Origin: Leptolinea tardivitalis
GTDB lineage: Bacteria; Chloroflexota; Anaerolineae; Anaerolineales; Anaerolineaceae
Direction: 5' to 3'
DNA: 64,000 nucleotides
Assembly: GCF_001050275.1 (NCBI RefSeq)
Contig: NZ_BBYA01000002.1
Location: forward strand, 1-64,000
Shown here: positions 1-10,095 of the stretch, piece after piece
Layout: each line of letters starts with the position of its first letter
Position numbering within the stretch: position 1 is the stretch's first letter
The notes under the pieces: generated by a model
The model's input: the letters and a program-made list of their open reading frames with translations, nothing else
The model's database searches: none
What the model was told of the DNA's origin: nothing
Made by a program: the position numbers and the translations under genes

Positions 1-1873
1 GGGTGGGCGGGCAATTCCATTCGCCCGGTTTGATGCCGGTCTTAATGGCGGCATACGACGTCAAAATTCCACAATTATGGCAGCCTTCCCGGCAGTCATC
101 GCGGATTTCACCCTTGAGACTCATCTCATAATCATGTTTTAAGTATTCCAGCTCTATGCCGCTCCCAAGATGCTGCCAGGGCAGAATTTCATCCAGATCG
201 CGCGGTCGATGGCTGTAAGCAAAAGGATCAATACCGCACTCGGCAAACGCCTGCTGCCACAGGTCAAACCGGAAACAATCCTGCCAGGCATCGAAACGGC
301 AGCCAAGCTCCCAGGCGCGGCGGATCACCTGTGCTGTCCGACGGTCACCGCGGGATAGCCAGGCTTCAAGCAAACTCGATTCGGGGTCAGCCCAGGTCAT
401 CTTCAGTCCGGGGCTGCGCAATTCATTGCGCAAAAAAGCCAGTTTCTCCCGGATGGCATCTGTGTTATCACAGGTGGCCCATTGGAAGGGGGTGTGTGGC
501 TTGGGAATGAACGTGCTCACCCCGGCGTGTACTTTTACCCGGCCGCCGATTTTCTTCCGACCGATGGCATAAACCTGTTTGCACAGGTCAGCAATGGCGG
601 CCACATCTTCCATGGTTTCAGATGGATGGCCGATCATAAAATACAGTTTGATGGAAGTCCAACCACGGTCAAATATCTCTCCGGCTGTCTGTAAGAGCTG
701 TTCGGTGGAGACTGGTTTATTAATGATGCGGCGCATGCGTTCTGTAGCCGCCTCAGGAGCGAGTGTGAACCCCCCGGAGGGGCGCAGGTCATGGAGTTCT
801 TCCATAAGATCAACGGAGAAGGATTCAATACGCAGGGAGGGAAGTGAGACAGTAATCTGCCGCCCGGCAAAACGGTCAAGGATGGCCTGTGTCAATTCGG
901 TAATATGCGTATAGTCTGACGAGGATAAAGAGAGAAGAGCCACTTCCTCATAACCGGTCTGTTCCAAAGCTTCTTCGATGGCATTGACCACCTCTTCCAC
1001 TGGACGTTCTCGCACCGGACGTAAGATATGTCCGGCCTGACAGAAACGGCAGCCCCGGCTGCAGCCGCGCATGATTTCAACAGCCACCCGGTTGTGTACA
1101 GTGTCAATATTCGGCACAAGAAAGCGGGTTACCGGAGGAGGCAGCGGAACAGCGAAACGTTTTAATATCTGTACAGGGGCATGAGAGTTATTCGTTTTGA
1201 AATCCGTCACCTGTCCGGTAGATGAATATTCCACATTGTAAAAAGATGGGATATACATCCCTTTAATTCCGGCCAGACGTTCCAGTAATTCCTGTTTGGT
1301 TCCGCCCGATCTTTTCCATTCCTGCCAGCAGGAGATCAGGTCATCCATCACGGCTTCACCATCACCCAGGAAGAAGGCATCCATAAAGGGTGCCAGAGAT
1401 TCAGGATTGAATGTCGAGTGGCCGCCGGCAATGATCAATGGATAGGTTTCATCCCGCTCTGCGGACAGAAAAGGCAGTCCGGCAAGATCAAAAGCGTTCA
1501 GTACATTCGTATACAGTGTTTCGTATGGAACGGAAACCCCGATGATATCAAATGCTGTCAGTGGATTCTTGCTTTCCAATGAGTAGAGCGGAATACTGGC
1601 AGAACGCATTTCATCTTCCATATCCTTCCAGGGAAGGTAGGAACGTTCAGCCAGAGTATCTTCACGGCGATTGATGCAATCGTACAGAATGGAAATACCC
1701 AGATTGGGCAGGCCGATATCATAGATTTCCGGGAAGAGCAGCGCCACTCGTGTTTTAACGCTGCGCCAGTCTTTTTGAACCTGATTGTATTCACCGCCTA
1801 CATATCGGCCGGGTTTTTGCACTTTTAATAACACCCGTTGTAACCGGGAGGATATCTCGGATGAAGAAATCAA
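1..1873 (-). CDS. B12-binding radical SAM protein (TIGR03960-like), 3' end outside window
   Basis: The frame is open from the window edge to a TTG start at 1871-1873, with AGGAG seven bases upstream. The N-terminal part reads as a cobalamin-binding-type domain (RVALLFPEIYDIGLPNLG, then IIAGGHSTFNPE). Around residue 270 comes the radical SAM cluster motif CSRGCRFC (CxxxCxxC), which holds a [4Fe-4S] cluster and cleaves S-adenosylmethionine. A second Cys group (DCRDGCHNC) lies near the truncated end, as in the TIGR03960 family. The family is widespread in bacteria and is usually beside or fused to a DUF2344 protein, but that part would be outside the window. The substrate is unknown. The family call is firm; the function is not. 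Confidence 0.88.
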   Translation of the reverse strand, partial: MISSSEISSRLQRVLLKVQKPGRYVGGEYNQVQKDWRSVKTRVALLFPEIYDIGLPNLGISILYDCINRREDTLAERSYLPWKDMEDEMRSASIPLYSLESKNPLTAFDIIGVSVPYETLYTNVLNAFDLAGLPFLSAERDETYPLIIAGGHSTFNPESLAPFMDAFFLGDGEAVMDDLISCWQEWKRSGGTKQELLERLAGIKGMYIPSFYNVEYSSTGQVTDFKTNNSHAPVQILKRFAVPLPPPVTRFLVPNIDTVHNRVAVEIMRGCSRGCRFCQAGHILRPVRERPVEEVVNAIEEALEQTGYEEVALLSLSSSDYTHITELTQAILDRFAGRQITVSLPSLRIESFSVDLMEELHDLRPSGGFTLAPEAATERMRRIINKPVSTEQLLQTAGEIFDRGWTSIKLYFMIGHPSETMEDVAAIADLCKQVYAIGRKKIGGRVKVHAGVSTFIPKPHTPFQWATCDNTDAIREKLAFLRNELRSPGLKMTWADPESSLLEAWLSRGDRRTAQVIRRAWELGCRFDAWQDCFRFDLWQQAFAECGIDPFAYSHRPRDLDEILPWQHLGSGIELEYLKHDYEMSLKGEIRDDCREGCHNCGILTSYAAIKTGIKPGEWNCPPT

Positions 1874-1922
1874 ACAAAATCTCCTGGAACGTATTATTTA
1901 ACCGGATGGATTTTACCCGATT

Positions 1923-2714
1923 TTATAATGTTCCTTTATACATACCGCCATCTACCGGCAGCATTACACCTGTCAAATAGGAAGCTGCAGGAGAAAGAAG
2001 AAATACGGCGGATCGGGCAAATTCTTCTGGTGTCGCCATACGTCCTAACGGAGATTCAGCCGATTGCTTGCGCACTTCTTCGTCAATGGTTGTATGGTTG
2101 TTGGCCGCACGGATTGACAGCAAATCCGTTACCCGTTCTGTTGTCGTCCAACCGGGAAGGATGGAATTGAAACGGATCCCTTCATGCCCCAGCTCAAGCG
2201 CCAGGCTTTTGGTCAGGCCAATGGTGCCCAACCGTAATGAATTGGATAAAATCAGCCCTGAGATAGGCTGCTTGACGGAGATGGATGTGATGGTCAGCAC
2301 ACTGGCTGAATTTGACTTGCGAAGGTGGGGCAGGGCGGATCGGATCAAACGAACATGTGCCAACAGAACGAGGTCAAACGCTTTTTCCCAGGCGGCATCG
2401 TCAAAAGAATCAAAATTGCCGGCCGGTGGTCCGCCCGTGTTGGTAACCAGCAGATCAAGCGCTCCAAAATGGTTGATGGTCTGTGCCACAAGAAAATCAG
2501 GCACACCGGGATCAGCCATATCACCGGCCAGGGGGATGATTTCACCACCAGTCTCTGATCGCAGGGTTTCTGCCGCTTTGTTCAACCTTTGGGGATCACG
2601 GCTGTTGATGGCCAGACGTGCACCTTCCAGAAGAAGCTGTCTGGCAGTAGCATACCCCAGTCCTTTACTGGCTCCGGTAATAAGGGCGACCTTATTTTTT
2701 AATCCAAGGTCCAT
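1923..2714 (-). CDS. SDR-family protein with atypical active site
   Basis: A 263-residue Rossmann-fold short-chain dehydrogenase/reductase. The nucleotide-binding motif TGASKGLG is at residues 13-20, TNTGG replaces the usual NNAG at 91-95, and the C-terminal PG..T cofactor region is ILPGWTTT. The usual catalytic Tyr-xxx-Lys is replaced by SNSLR (residues 157-161), with the preceding Ser of TITS retained. This SNSLR-type subgroup recurs among proteins annotated as 3-oxoacyl-ACP reductases, so it is probably a real subgroup and not a damaged gene. Classical hydride transfer using Tyr/Lys is doubtful. It is transcribed on the minus strand with the small DUF503 gene 10 bases upstream. The substrate cannot be inferred. 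Confidence 0.85.
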   Translation of the reverse strand: MDLGLKNKVALITGASKGLGYATARQLLLEGARLAINSRDPQRLNKAAETLRSETGGEIIPLAGDMADPGVPDFLVAQTINHFGALDLLVTNTGGPPAGNFDSFDDAAWEKAFDLVLLAHVRLIRSALPHLRKSNSASVLTITSISVKQPISGLILSNSLRLGTIGLTKSLALELGHEGIRFNSILPGWTTTERVTDLLSIRAANNHTTIDEEVRKQSAESPLGRMATPEEFARSAVFLLSPAASYLTGVMLPVDGGMYKGTL

Positions 2715-2724
2715 TGTGTGCTCC

Positions 2725-3009
2725 TTACACGCATTCTATGCGGTATTGAAGAATTTCGATATCCGGCCAATGTGAGGCGGTGAAATCAACAACTTTTTGG
2801 AGGAAAGCCTGCACCTCGCCATTGTTTGTACTTAAAGCTGCACACTGGATCAAAGCTTCTTCATGTTGATCAAGCCGTCCCGTTTCTGCGGCGGCGATAT
2901 TGAATTCACGATGGAGACGGGCGATGATGGGTTGTACCCGGCTGCGTTTCTGTTTCAATGAATGACAGTCAGGAATGGAAAGGTGAAGAGTGAGCAGTCC
3001 AATGGCCAT
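2725..3009 (-). CDS. DUF503 family protein (YlxP-like)
   Basis: A 94-residue protein starting MAIGLLTLHLSIPDCHSLKQ, with the typical DUF503 pattern: a hydrophobic first strand, then a SLKQKRS segment followed by an amphipathic helix. Family members are small ferredoxin-like-fold proteins, often next to ribosome-maturation genes in Firmicutes (ylxP); their role is not established. Here it precedes the SDR gene on the minus strand and is divergent from folC. Length is normal for the family. Confidence 0.8.
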   Translation of the reverse strand: MAIGLLTLHLSIPDCHSLKQKRSRVQPIIARLHREFNIAAAETGRLDQHEEALIQCAALSTNNGEVQAFLQKVVDFTASHWPDIEILQYRIECV

Positions 3010-3122
3010 AGGGCACCTTCATTCATTGTAGGGAAATCCGTTCATCTGTCAAACTGGAGTCAAACAGCTTGCATAAACACCTCCGCATGGTTACAATCTT
3101 CTGTCAGAATCGAAGGAACCAC

Positions 3123-4526
3123 ATGGACAATACCGAAAAGAAATACCAGGAAAATCTGGATTACCTGTATAAATTTGTTGATTACAGTCTGACCCGCAAT
3201 CTGCAATATTCACCTGAAAAGTTCAATCTGGACCATATGCGCGAGCTGGCAGAGGCGCTGGGTAATCCGCAGAATGCCTTTCCGGTAATCCATATCGCCG
3301 GGACAAAAGGGAAAGGATCCACGGCGGCCATGATCGCCTCCATATTGATGGCAGCTGATTATCGGACCGGCTTTTACATTTCACCGCACTTGCAGGATTT
3401 TGCCGAACGTATTCAGGTGAATAATCTGCCGATTCCACATGCCGCATTCAACAGGCTGGTTGATGAAGTCAGACCGCATGTCGAAAAGATCGGACGTTTG
3501 ACGACCTTCGAGATCACTACGGCGCTGGCCTTTGAAGCTTTCCGCAAACAACATGTGGATGTTGCCGTTGTTGAAACCGGCCTGGGCGGACGGCTTGATT
3601 CAACCAATATTGTTGACCCGGTTCTGTCGGTTATTACGTCTCTGTCAATGGACCACATGAAAATTCTGGGAGATACATTGGAAGAGATTGCCGCGGAAAA
3701 AGCCGGGATCATAAAACCAGGCAAACCGGTTGTCTCAGCACCGCAACAGTCGAATGCCCTGGCGGTATTGGAAACGAGGGCAGAAGAAACTGGCAGCAAG
3801 TTCATAGTAGTTGGACGTGATGTTAAAACAAAGGTGTTAAAACACACGCTGGATGGGCAATGGTTTGAAGTGAGAGTTACCCCTCATGAAGGGGAGCGCA
3901 CGCAGAAACACCTTCCTGCAAGCGGGAATGGGGAACATGGAAATTTATTCCCCCGGGAATATGAAAAAGGGGTGGATTTCTTTATTCCTTTGTTGGGGCA
4001 GCATCAGGTGGATAATGCCGCGACGGCAATTGCAGCTATCATGCAGCTGCGTCAACTCGGGTTTGAGATCAGCGAGAAAGCAATGGAAGATGGGCTGGCA
4101 CATGTTGTCTGGCCATGCCGCTTTGAGATTTTGAGCCGAAATCCTTTGCTTGTGGTTGATTCGGCGCATAATCGTGATTCAGCTCACAAGTTGCGTCAGG
4201 CCATTGAAGATTATTTCCCGGGAAAACCAGTCACCTTGATATTTGGGGCATCGGAAGATAAAGATATATCTGGCATGTTTGCTGAATTACTACCGATCTG
4301 TTCGCGATTGATCGTTACCCGATCCACACATCCGCGTGCTGCGGATATCAATACTCTGATAAAATCGGCTGGCTCATACTCCTGCGCGGTGATTTCAGCC
4401 GAAACTGTGGAGATAGCCCTGCAATTCAGTATAGACCCGGGCGAACCAGACGGCGTAGTTCTGGCAGCTGGAAGTCTGTTTGTAGCTGCAGCTGTCCGTT
4501 CAGCCTGGTTCAACAGACAGAAGTAA
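3123..4526 (+). CDS. folC: Bifunctional folylpolyglutamate synthase / dihydrofolate synthase
   Basis: A 467-residue Mur-ligase-type enzyme that adds glutamate to folates, and/or joins dihydropteroate to glutamate, using ATP in the cytoplasm. The P-loop is AGTKGKGSTAAM near residue 55, and the ligase-family segments ETGLGGRLDSTN and VDSAHN are present. An upstream in-frame ATG exists at 3069, but the ATG at 3123 has AAGGA five bases before it and gives the usual N-terminus, so it is preferred. The region near 3880-3960 encodes a slightly longer hydrophilic insert than usual. lon follows after 33 bases on the same strand. Confidence 0.93.
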   Translation: MDNTEKKYQENLDYLYKFVDYSLTRNLQYSPEKFNLDHMRELAEALGNPQNAFPVIHIAGTKGKGSTAAMIASILMAADYRTGFYISPHLQDFAERIQVNNLPIPHAAFNRLVDEVRPHVEKIGRLTTFEITTALAFEAFRKQHVDVAVVETGLGGRLDSTNIVDPVLSVITSLSMDHMKILGDTLEEIAAEKAGIIKPGKPVVSAPQQSNALAVLETRAEETGSKFIVVGRDVKTKVLKHTLDGQWFEVRVTPHEGERTQKHLPASGNGEHGNLFPREYEKGVDFFIPLLGQHQVDNAATAIAAIMQLRQLGFEISEKAMEDGLAHVVWPCRFEILSRNPLLVVDSAHNRDSAHKLRQAIEDYFPGKPVTLIFGASEDKDISGMFAELLPICSRLIVTRSTHPRAADINTLIKSAGSYSCAVISAETVEIALQFSIDPGEPDGVVLAAGSLFVAAAVRSAWFNRQK

Positions 4527-4559
4527 ATTGAGTCATAATGATTGACAGAGAGAATTAAT

Positions 4560-7070
4560 ATGGACGAATGGAATACGGGAAACGGTAACGACGAATATTC
4601 AGCCGCTTTACATCAACGGACGGAAGAACTGTACCGCATTCCGAATGCTGTCAGCGATGATGAAGGCATCATCGAACTTCCAGGTGTTGTGCTCACCGAT
4701 CTGGTCATCTTTCCGCGTCTTACACTCCCGGTTTTTCTAACACCCGGACCAAATCTGCTGGCCATTGAAGAGGCGCAGGAAAATGTTGAACCCGTTATCG
4801 GATTGATGAAGCGCGAATGGGAATTGGAATTTCCTGATTCAGGAAAGTATCTGGGTATTGGTATTGAAATGGTAGTTGGACGTATTCTTACCATGCCCGA
4901 TGGCAATAGCTCTGCCCTGGTGCAAGGTCGGCGGCGGGTCGAAATTGTGGAAGTACTGGAAGATGGCCCTTTCCCTCGGGTTCGCGCCAAAATCATTGAG
5001 GAATCTGTGCGGGTAACCCGCCGAATTGACGCCCTCATGCGCACCACTCGCGATCTGTTTGAACGCTGTGTGCAGCTTGACCGCAGCCTTCCGGAAGAAG
5101 CTCATCTGGTTGCCATGAACATCAACGAACCCGGCTGGCTGGCGGATATGATCTGCACATCCATTTCCCTGTCTGTGCATGAACGCCAGAAGCTGCTGGT
5201 AATCCTGGACCCTGAAGAACGGCTGAAAAGGGTCAACTGGCTGCTGGCACAGGAGCTGGATGTATTGCAATTGGAAGATGAAATCCAGACACGTGTGCAG
5301 AGTGAGGTTGACCGCAGTCAGCGTGAATTTTATCTGCGCGAACAGATGAAGGCCATCCAGACGGAACTTGGCGAAGGGGATATCTGGACTCGCGAAATTA
5401 ATGAATTAAAAGAAAAAATTCAGACGACTGACCTTCCTACGGAAGCCCGGTCAGCGGCACTGAAAGAGATTGAACGCCTAAATCAGATGCCTCAAATGGC
5501 ACCGGAAGTTGGAATTATCCGAACATATCTTGATTGGATATTGGAACTTCCGTGGAATGTTTCCACAGAAGACAATCTGGATGTCAAGCACGCGGCGGAA
5601 ATTCTGGAAAACTATCATTATGGGCTTGGAAAGGCAAAGGACCGCATTTTGGAATATATTGCAGTTCGCAGCCTGAAACCTAAGAAAGACCGCCAGCCGA
5701 TTCTGTGCTTTGTGGGACCTCCGGGTACCGGCAAGACGTCACTGGGGCGTTCCATTGCAGAAGCTCTGGGACGCAAATTTGTGCGGTTATCGCTGGGAGG
5801 CGTGCGCGATGAAGCTGAAATTCGCGGTCACAGGCGCACGTATATCGGTGCATTACCGGGACGCATTCTTCAGACCATGCGGCGGGCAGGATCCATCAAT
5901 CCACTCTTCATGTTGGATGAAATTGACAAGTTGGGTGCTGATTTCCGCGGCGATCCCTCAGCGGCTTTGTTAGAAGTGTTGGATCCGGAACAGAATAATG
6001 CGTTCTCCGATCATTATCTAGAGCTTTCCTTCGATCTTTCGAAGGTGATGTTCATCACCACAGCCAACAGTATGACCACCGTACCGCCGGCTCTTATGGA
6101 TCGTATGGAATTAATCGAATTCCCCGGTTATATTGAAGAAGAAAAAGTTGAGATTGCCCGGCGGTTCCTGATACCCCGGCAGTTGGAAGAGAGCGGGCTG
6201 GAAGAGCATGAAACCCGCCTTCAAGAAGTTGCGCTTCGCAAGATTATCCGGGAATACACCTATGAAGCCGGCGTTCGTAATCTGGAACGTGAAATTGGCC
6301 GAACATGCCGTAAGATTGCCCGGTTGAAATCCGAAAAGAAAAAGTTTCCACGCCAGATCACCCCGACTGTTATTGAGAAATTCCTCGGTCCGCCAGAATT
6401 CTTCCAGACCGAAGCAGAACGGACAGATGAAGTTGGAGTGGCCACAGCCATTGCCTGGACGGAAAACGGCGGCGAGATTATGCCGGTGGAAGTGTTGATC
6501 CTTGATGGAAAAGGCAACATGCAGATAACCGGTCAGGTTGGGGATGTAATGCAGGAATCGGCACAGGCGGCTTTTTCCTATATGAAATCACGCTGCCATG
6601 AATTAATGATTGATCCCGAAGAATTTGAGCATCTGGATATTCATATCCATATCCCCGAAGGTGCCATACCCAAGGATGGCCCCAGCGCCGGCATCACCAT
6701 TGCCACTTCACTCATTTCTGCCATCACCGAACGTCCAATTTACAAGGATGTGGGGATGACCGGAGAAATCACCCTCCGCGGACGGGTGCTCCCTATTGGA
6801 GGACTTAAGGAGAAGATTCTGGCCGCCCACAGGGCTGGTCTCAAACGCGTACTGATACCGGTAAGAAATCAGAAAGACCTGGTAGATGTGCCAAAGAAGG
6901 TGCTGTCTGATTTGAAGATCATCCCGGTGATGCATATGGATCAGGTATTAGAAGTGGCTCTGCACCCACCCGTAGAGCGCAAGCCTCGTCTGCGTGCAGA
7001 TAAGAAATCAGTAAAGAAACGTGCCGCAAAAAAAGCGGAAAAGACAGAGACCACCCAGCCTGCCTCCTGA
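4560..7070 (+). CDS. lon: ATP-dependent protease Lon
   Basis: An 836-residue cytoplasmic AAA+ serine protease. The N-terminal substrate-binding domain begins near [16 protein letters not shown]. It is followed by the AAA+ module with Walker [12 protein letters not shown] and Walker [12 protein letters not shown], then the Lon protease domain with the catalytic Ser in [10 protein letters not shown] (about residue 708) and the downstream catalytic Lys in [13 protein letters not shown]. The C-terminus carries an extra Lys-rich tail ([16 protein letters not shown]), which could bind DNA or polyphosphate (inference). A TTG at 4542 is an alternative start six codons upstream. I chose the ATG at 4560, preceded by a GAGAG element. 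An intrinsic terminator follows. Confidence 0.96.
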   Translation: MDEWNTGNGNDEYSAALHQRTEELYRIPNAVSDDEGIIELPGVVLTDLVIFPRLTLPVFLTPGPNLLAIEEAQENVEPVIGLMKREWELEFPDSGKYLGIGIEMVVGRILTMPDGNSSALVQGRRRVEIVEVLEDGPFPRVRAKIIEESVRVTRRIDALMRTTRDLFERCVQLDRSLPEEAHLVAMNINEPGWLADMICTSISLSVHERQKLLVILDPEERLKRVNWLLAQELDVLQLEDEIQTRVQSEVDRSQREFYLREQMKAIQTELGEGDIWTREINELKEKIQTTDLPTEARSAALKEIERLNQMPQMAPEVGIIRTYLDWILELPWNVSTEDNLDVKHAAEILENYHYGLGKAKDRILEYIAVRSLKPKKDRQPILCFVGPPGTGKTSLGRSIAEALGRKFVRLSLGGVRDEAEIRGHRRTYIGALPGRILQTMRRAGSINPLFMLDEIDKLGADFRGDPSAALLEVLDPEQNNAFSDHYLELSFDLSKVMFITTANSMTTVPPALMDRMELIEFPGYIEEEKVEIARRFLIPRQLEESGLEEHETRLQEVALRKIIREYTYEAGVRNLEREIGRTCRKIARLKSEKKKFPRQITPTVIEKFLGPPEFFQTEAERTDEVGVATAIAWTENGGEIMPVEVLILDGKGNMQITGQVGDVMQESAQAAFSYMKSRCHELMIDPEEFEHLDIHIHIPEGAIPKDGPSAGITIATSLISAITERPIYKDVGMTGEITLRGRVLPIGGLKEKILAAHRAGLKRVLIPVRNQKDLVDVPKKVLSDLKIIPVMHMDQVLEVALHPPVERKPRLRADKKSVKKRAAKKAEKTETTQPAS

Positions 7071-7086
7071 TTGTATTCTGGTTAAG

Positions 7087-7121
7087 GACCTCATTACCAT
7101 TTGATAATGGGGTCTTTTTTT
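7087..7121 (+). terminator. Rho-independent terminator after lon
   Basis: A 10-bp stem (GACCTCATTA / TAATGGGGTC, one G-U pair) with an 8-base loop, followed directly by seven T residues. It lies 16 bases after the lon stop codon and just before the convergent lipoprotein gene. Confidence 0.88.
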
Positions 7122-7122
7122 A

Positions 7123-8358
7123 TCATGGGAATTCTGCTGGAGAAAAGGCTCTGGACCACACCTGCGCATAGGTTCCATTCGGATCCCCAAACGGATCAAC
7201 ACCTGTGTTGCCTACATCGAGGTGAACATGTGGTGCGCCAACATCTTTGCCAGTCCGTCCATTCGTTCCGATGATCTGACCGTTAAAGACTTCCTGTAAT
7301 TCTGTGATTAAAATGGTATCCAGATGACTATAGGTGACGGATTGAGGAATATTATCGATCATAACCACAACCTGATTCCCCATAGTCTCTGATTTCCTGG
7401 CGGCTGCCATGCCGAATCCCATGGACAGGACAAAATCACCTTTCTGCCCGCCAATATCCACACCATCGAGATTGTCGGTCATCTTGTTGGGCGGATGGTT
7501 GTATGTTTTCGGTGTCAATCCCGTACGGCCGCGCCAATCCAGGCCGTATCCAATACGCGGATCATGGTCAAAGAAACTGTAAATATATGGTGACCCTTTC
7601 AACGGGGGATAGGGCAGAAAGCCTTGCATTAACCCGATCAACATTGGTTCATTATCAGCTGTGACATTGAATGTATTGGAAAGCTTCATGAGATTTGTCT
7701 GGACCAGGTGCTGTTCGGGTACTTTGACTCCATGCATCTCATATGCAGGAATTGTGACTGATTTAACATAGCGGTTCTGGTAACTCATCGTTCCCACTTT
7801 TTCTTCACGGGCATCGGATATGGTCAATCCGACTGCATCACCCAGACGAATAGACTCATTGGCCATCGAGAAATTCCCCTCGGCATCAGACACAGCGCAC
7901 ATGGATACGGTCTTCTTCAAGGTGGCACAAACCTGAAAACCGGAGAGGCCGGGTTCCATGATTGTGATGGTCGTGCCATCTTTTGTAAGGGGATGGAAAA
8001 GAATATATCTCTCGAGAACCTTAACCAGATCAGGGTTCTGACGAAAGCGGGGATTTTTCGGATGGATCAGGCCGTCATAATACTTCATCTCGATATTATT
8101 CCGGGATCCTGATCCATCAATGTCAAAGAATAAAGTTCCCTGTAAGGTTACAGGCAAGGGAGTCGCTGTTGATGTGGGTGAAGGGAGCGGTGTGGCCGTG
8201 CGGGTAGGTCTTGGTGTTGAAGTGAATGGCACTTCTGTTGGCCGGGCAGCAGTTTCTAAGGATTTTTCGGTTTGTTGGCTCTGCGGCGATGTGCAGGCAT
8301 ACAGGATGAAAACCAATATGACAATAGCGGAAAAAAGGGTAAGCCTTTTCTTGCTCAT
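7123..8358 (-). CDS. Secreted lipoprotein with degenerate M23 (LytM-like) domain
   Basis: A 411-residue protein with a lipoprotein signal: a short basic N-terminus, a hydrophobic stretch, then ILYAC as lipobox. A Thr/Pro linker (TSTPRPTRTATPLPSPTS) spaces the domain from the membrane, as is common in Chloroflexota. The middle part has a DGSGSRN start and may be an SdrD-B/carboxypeptidase-regulatory-type beta domain. The C-terminus resembles M23 peptidases (YSHLDTI, GRTGKDVGAPHVHLDV with the HxH zinc motif). However, the first zinc-ligand motif HxxxD reads NLDGVD, so the His is Asn. It may bind rather than cleave peptidoglycan (inference). The ATG at 8358 has GGAGG five bases upstream and is preferred over a GTG at 8370. 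Confidence 0.7.
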   Translation of the reverse strand: MSKKRLTLFSAIVILVFILYACTSPQSQQTEKSLETAARPTEVPFTSTPRPTRTATPLPSPTSTATPLPVTLQGTLFFDIDGSGSRNNIEMKYYDGLIHPKNPRFRQNPDLVKVLERYILFHPLTKDGTTITIMEPGLSGFQVCATLKKTVSMCAVSDAEGNFSMANESIRLGDAVGLTISDAREEKVGTMSYQNRYVKSVTIPAYEMHGVKVPEQHLVQTNLMKLSNTFNVTADNEPMLIGLMQGFLPYPPLKGSPYIYSFFDHDPRIGYGLDWRGRTGLTPKTYNHPPNKMTDNLDGVDIGGQKGDFVLSMGFGMAAARKSETMGNQVVVMIDNIPQSVTYSHLDTILITELQEVFNGQIIGTNGRTGKDVGAPHVHLDVGNTGVDPFGDPNGTYAQVWSRAFSPAEFP

Positions 8359-8426
8359 TTTCCCCTCCACTTTTGATTATGAGACAGTCATATCACTATT
8401 TATTATAGGATATCGAAAAAAAAGTA

Positions 8427-8455
8427 TTCCACTTTTCAGAAAAATGTGCTAAACT
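8427..8455 (+). promoter_or_regulatory. Promoter of TetR gene
   Basis: TTCCAC and TAAACT are separated by 17 bases, so transcription should begin near 8462. The site is in the divergent region between the lipoprotein and TetR genes. Confidence 0.5.
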
Positions 8456-8460
8456 AGCAG

Positions 8461-8483
8461 TGACTAAAAAACTAAAATAGTCA
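8461..8483. promoter_or_regulatory. Probable TetR operator
   Basis: A perfect 6-bp inverted repeat, TGACTA and TAGTCA, separated by 11 A-rich bases. It sits at the predicted transcription start of the TetR gene and 18 bases before its start codon. The position suits autorepression by the adjacent regulator (inference). Confidence 0.5.
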
Positions 8484-8501
8484 TAGGGTTACAGGTGAAC
8501 A

Positions 8502-9155
8502 ATGCCAAAATGGTTTTCTGAAATTGAAAAAGAAACAATCCGGCAGAAACTGATTGATCAGGGATACCGGCAATTTTCCCAATTTGGTTTTAAAAAAACC
8601 AACGTAGATGAAATAGCCAAGGCAGCAGGAATATCCAAGGGAGCTTTCTACCGGTTCTATGAATCCAAAGAAATGCTGTTCATGGATGTGATCGAACAGG
8701 TGGAACAGAAAGGCCGGGTTGAAATCATGACGGTTATCGAAGAGACGGGGCCGTCACCACGTGCCCGGTTGTATACCATCTTGAAGAAAGCTTTTGATCT
8801 GTTTGGCGAACTGCCTATCCTGCATTTCTTTACCAGCAGCGACTTTGACATGATTGCCACAGGCGTTCCTGCTCAAAAATTTCAAGAACATATTGCCAGT
8901 GATCAGGGTTTTTTCGACGAGCTATTTTCCCGCTGCCAAAAGGCTGGTATTCCCATCAAGGTGACATCAACCGAGATGGTCAACCTGCTGTACCCGCTGG
9001 TCATTGCCTTTCTGATGAAAAACAAACTGGATGGAAAGGGATTTGGATCGAATATCGATAGTCATCTTGAATTGATCGCCGCATATTGCCTGGGTGAAGT
9101 CACATTGCAGTTCACCACACCAGAGAGTGTGTTTGAAGAAAAAAAGAAGGGATGA
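8502..9155 (+). CDS. TetR/AcrR family transcriptional regulator
   Basis: A 217-residue one-component regulator. The N-terminal helix-turn-helix lies at about residues 10-60 (FGFKKTNVDEIAKAAGISKG followed by FYRFYESKE, the standard TetR pattern). The C-terminal ligand-binding part has no recognisable ligand signature. Four bases separate it from an ABC-transporter ATPase gene, so it probably controls that transporter and, through the dyad at 8461-8483, itself. Confidence 0.9.
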   Translation: MPKWFSEIEKETIRQKLIDQGYRQFSQFGFKKTNVDEIAKAAGISKGAFYRFYESKEMLFMDVIEQVEQKGRVEIMTVIEETGPSPRARLYTILKKAFDLFGELPILHFFTSSDFDMIATGVPAQKFQEHIASDQGFFDELFSRCQKAGIPIKVTSTEMVNLLYPLVIAFLMKNKLDGKGFGSNIDSHLELIAAYCLGEVTLQFTTPESVFEEKKKG

Positions 9156-9159
9156 AAGA

Positions 9160-10095
9160 ATGAATTTGATTGAAACAGAAAATCTCGGAAAGACATATGG
9201 AAACGTCAAAGCCGTCGAGGGTCTTTCCCTCAAAGTTTCCGAGGGAGAAATTTATGCATTTCTCGGCTTGAATGGGGCAGGCAAGACAACCACCATTCGC
9301 ATGCTTCTCGGCATGATACGGCCAACTGAAGGCCGGGCTGCGGTTCTGGGAACGCACGTACAACCGGGAGCCTGTCACCTCTGGCAGGATGTCGGTTATC
9401 TGGTGGAGACGCCGCATGCCTATCCTGAATTGACTGTTCGCGAAAACCTTGAAGTTGCGCGGCAATTGCATCCCGGTACACCTGCAAAGGCGGTCGATTC
9501 CATAATCGAACGATTGGGATTGAGTTCCTATGCTGACCGGCGGGCTGATGTCCTATCGCTGGGGAATGCCCAGAGGCTTGGACTGGCAAAAGCGTTGATC
9601 CATAAGCCGAGACTTCTCTTTTTGGATGAGCCGGCCAATGGTCTGGATCCGGCCGGCATCGTTGAGATTCGTGAATTGCTCTTTGAACTGACCCGAAATG
9701 AAGGGGTTACGGTGTTTATGTCTAGCCACATATTGGCCGAGGTATCCCGGTTGGCCGGGAGGATTGGCATTATCCACAATGGACACCTTATTCAGGAAAT
9801 GAATATGGAAGAAATGGAAAAAAAACGTCAGCGCCGATTGCTTGTACAAACACGGAATAACCAGCCTGCCATGCAGGTTCTTCAATCTGTCGGGAAAAAG
9901 ACCTGTGTTCCGTTGAATGGAACCCTGGTCTTGAATGATGACGAATCGATTAATATGCCGGACAGGGTCAATCAGATCCTGGTACAGGCAGGTTTCCCAC
10001 CGACTCGTCTGCTGGTAGAAGAAGAAGAATTGGAAGATTATTTCCTCCGACTCGTTGGGGTTGGAAAAGGAATGGAAAATGGAAAATCTCATTAA
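9160..10095 (+). CDS. ABC transporter ATP-binding protein
   Basis: A 311-residue ATPase of the drug/antibiotic-export type, working with the membrane protein encoded next. Walker A is GLNGAGKTTT, the signature is LSLGNAQRLGLA (a deviation from LSGGQ), Walker B is LLFLDEPANGLDP, and the switch His lies in MSSHIL. The C-terminal ~80 residues are an accessory domain found in CcmA/BcrA-like ATPases. The ATG at 9160, four bases after the TetR stop, is preferred over a start inside the TetR gene. It overlaps the permease gene by 17 bases. Confidence 0.92.
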   Translation: MNLIETENLGKTYGNVKAVEGLSLKVSEGEIYAFLGLNGAGKTTTIRMLLGMIRPTEGRAAVLGTHVQPGACHLWQDVGYLVETPHAYPELTVRENLEVARQLHPGTPAKAVDSIIERLGLSSYADRRADVLSLGNAQRLGLAKALIHKPRLLFLDEPANGLDPAGIVEIRELLFELTRNEGVTVFMSSHILAEVSRLAGRIGIIHNGHLIQEMNMEEMEKKRQRRLLVQTRNNQPAMQVLQSVGKKTCVPLNGTLVLNDDESINMPDRVNQILVQAGFPPTRLLVEEEELEDYFLRLVGVGKGMENGKSH

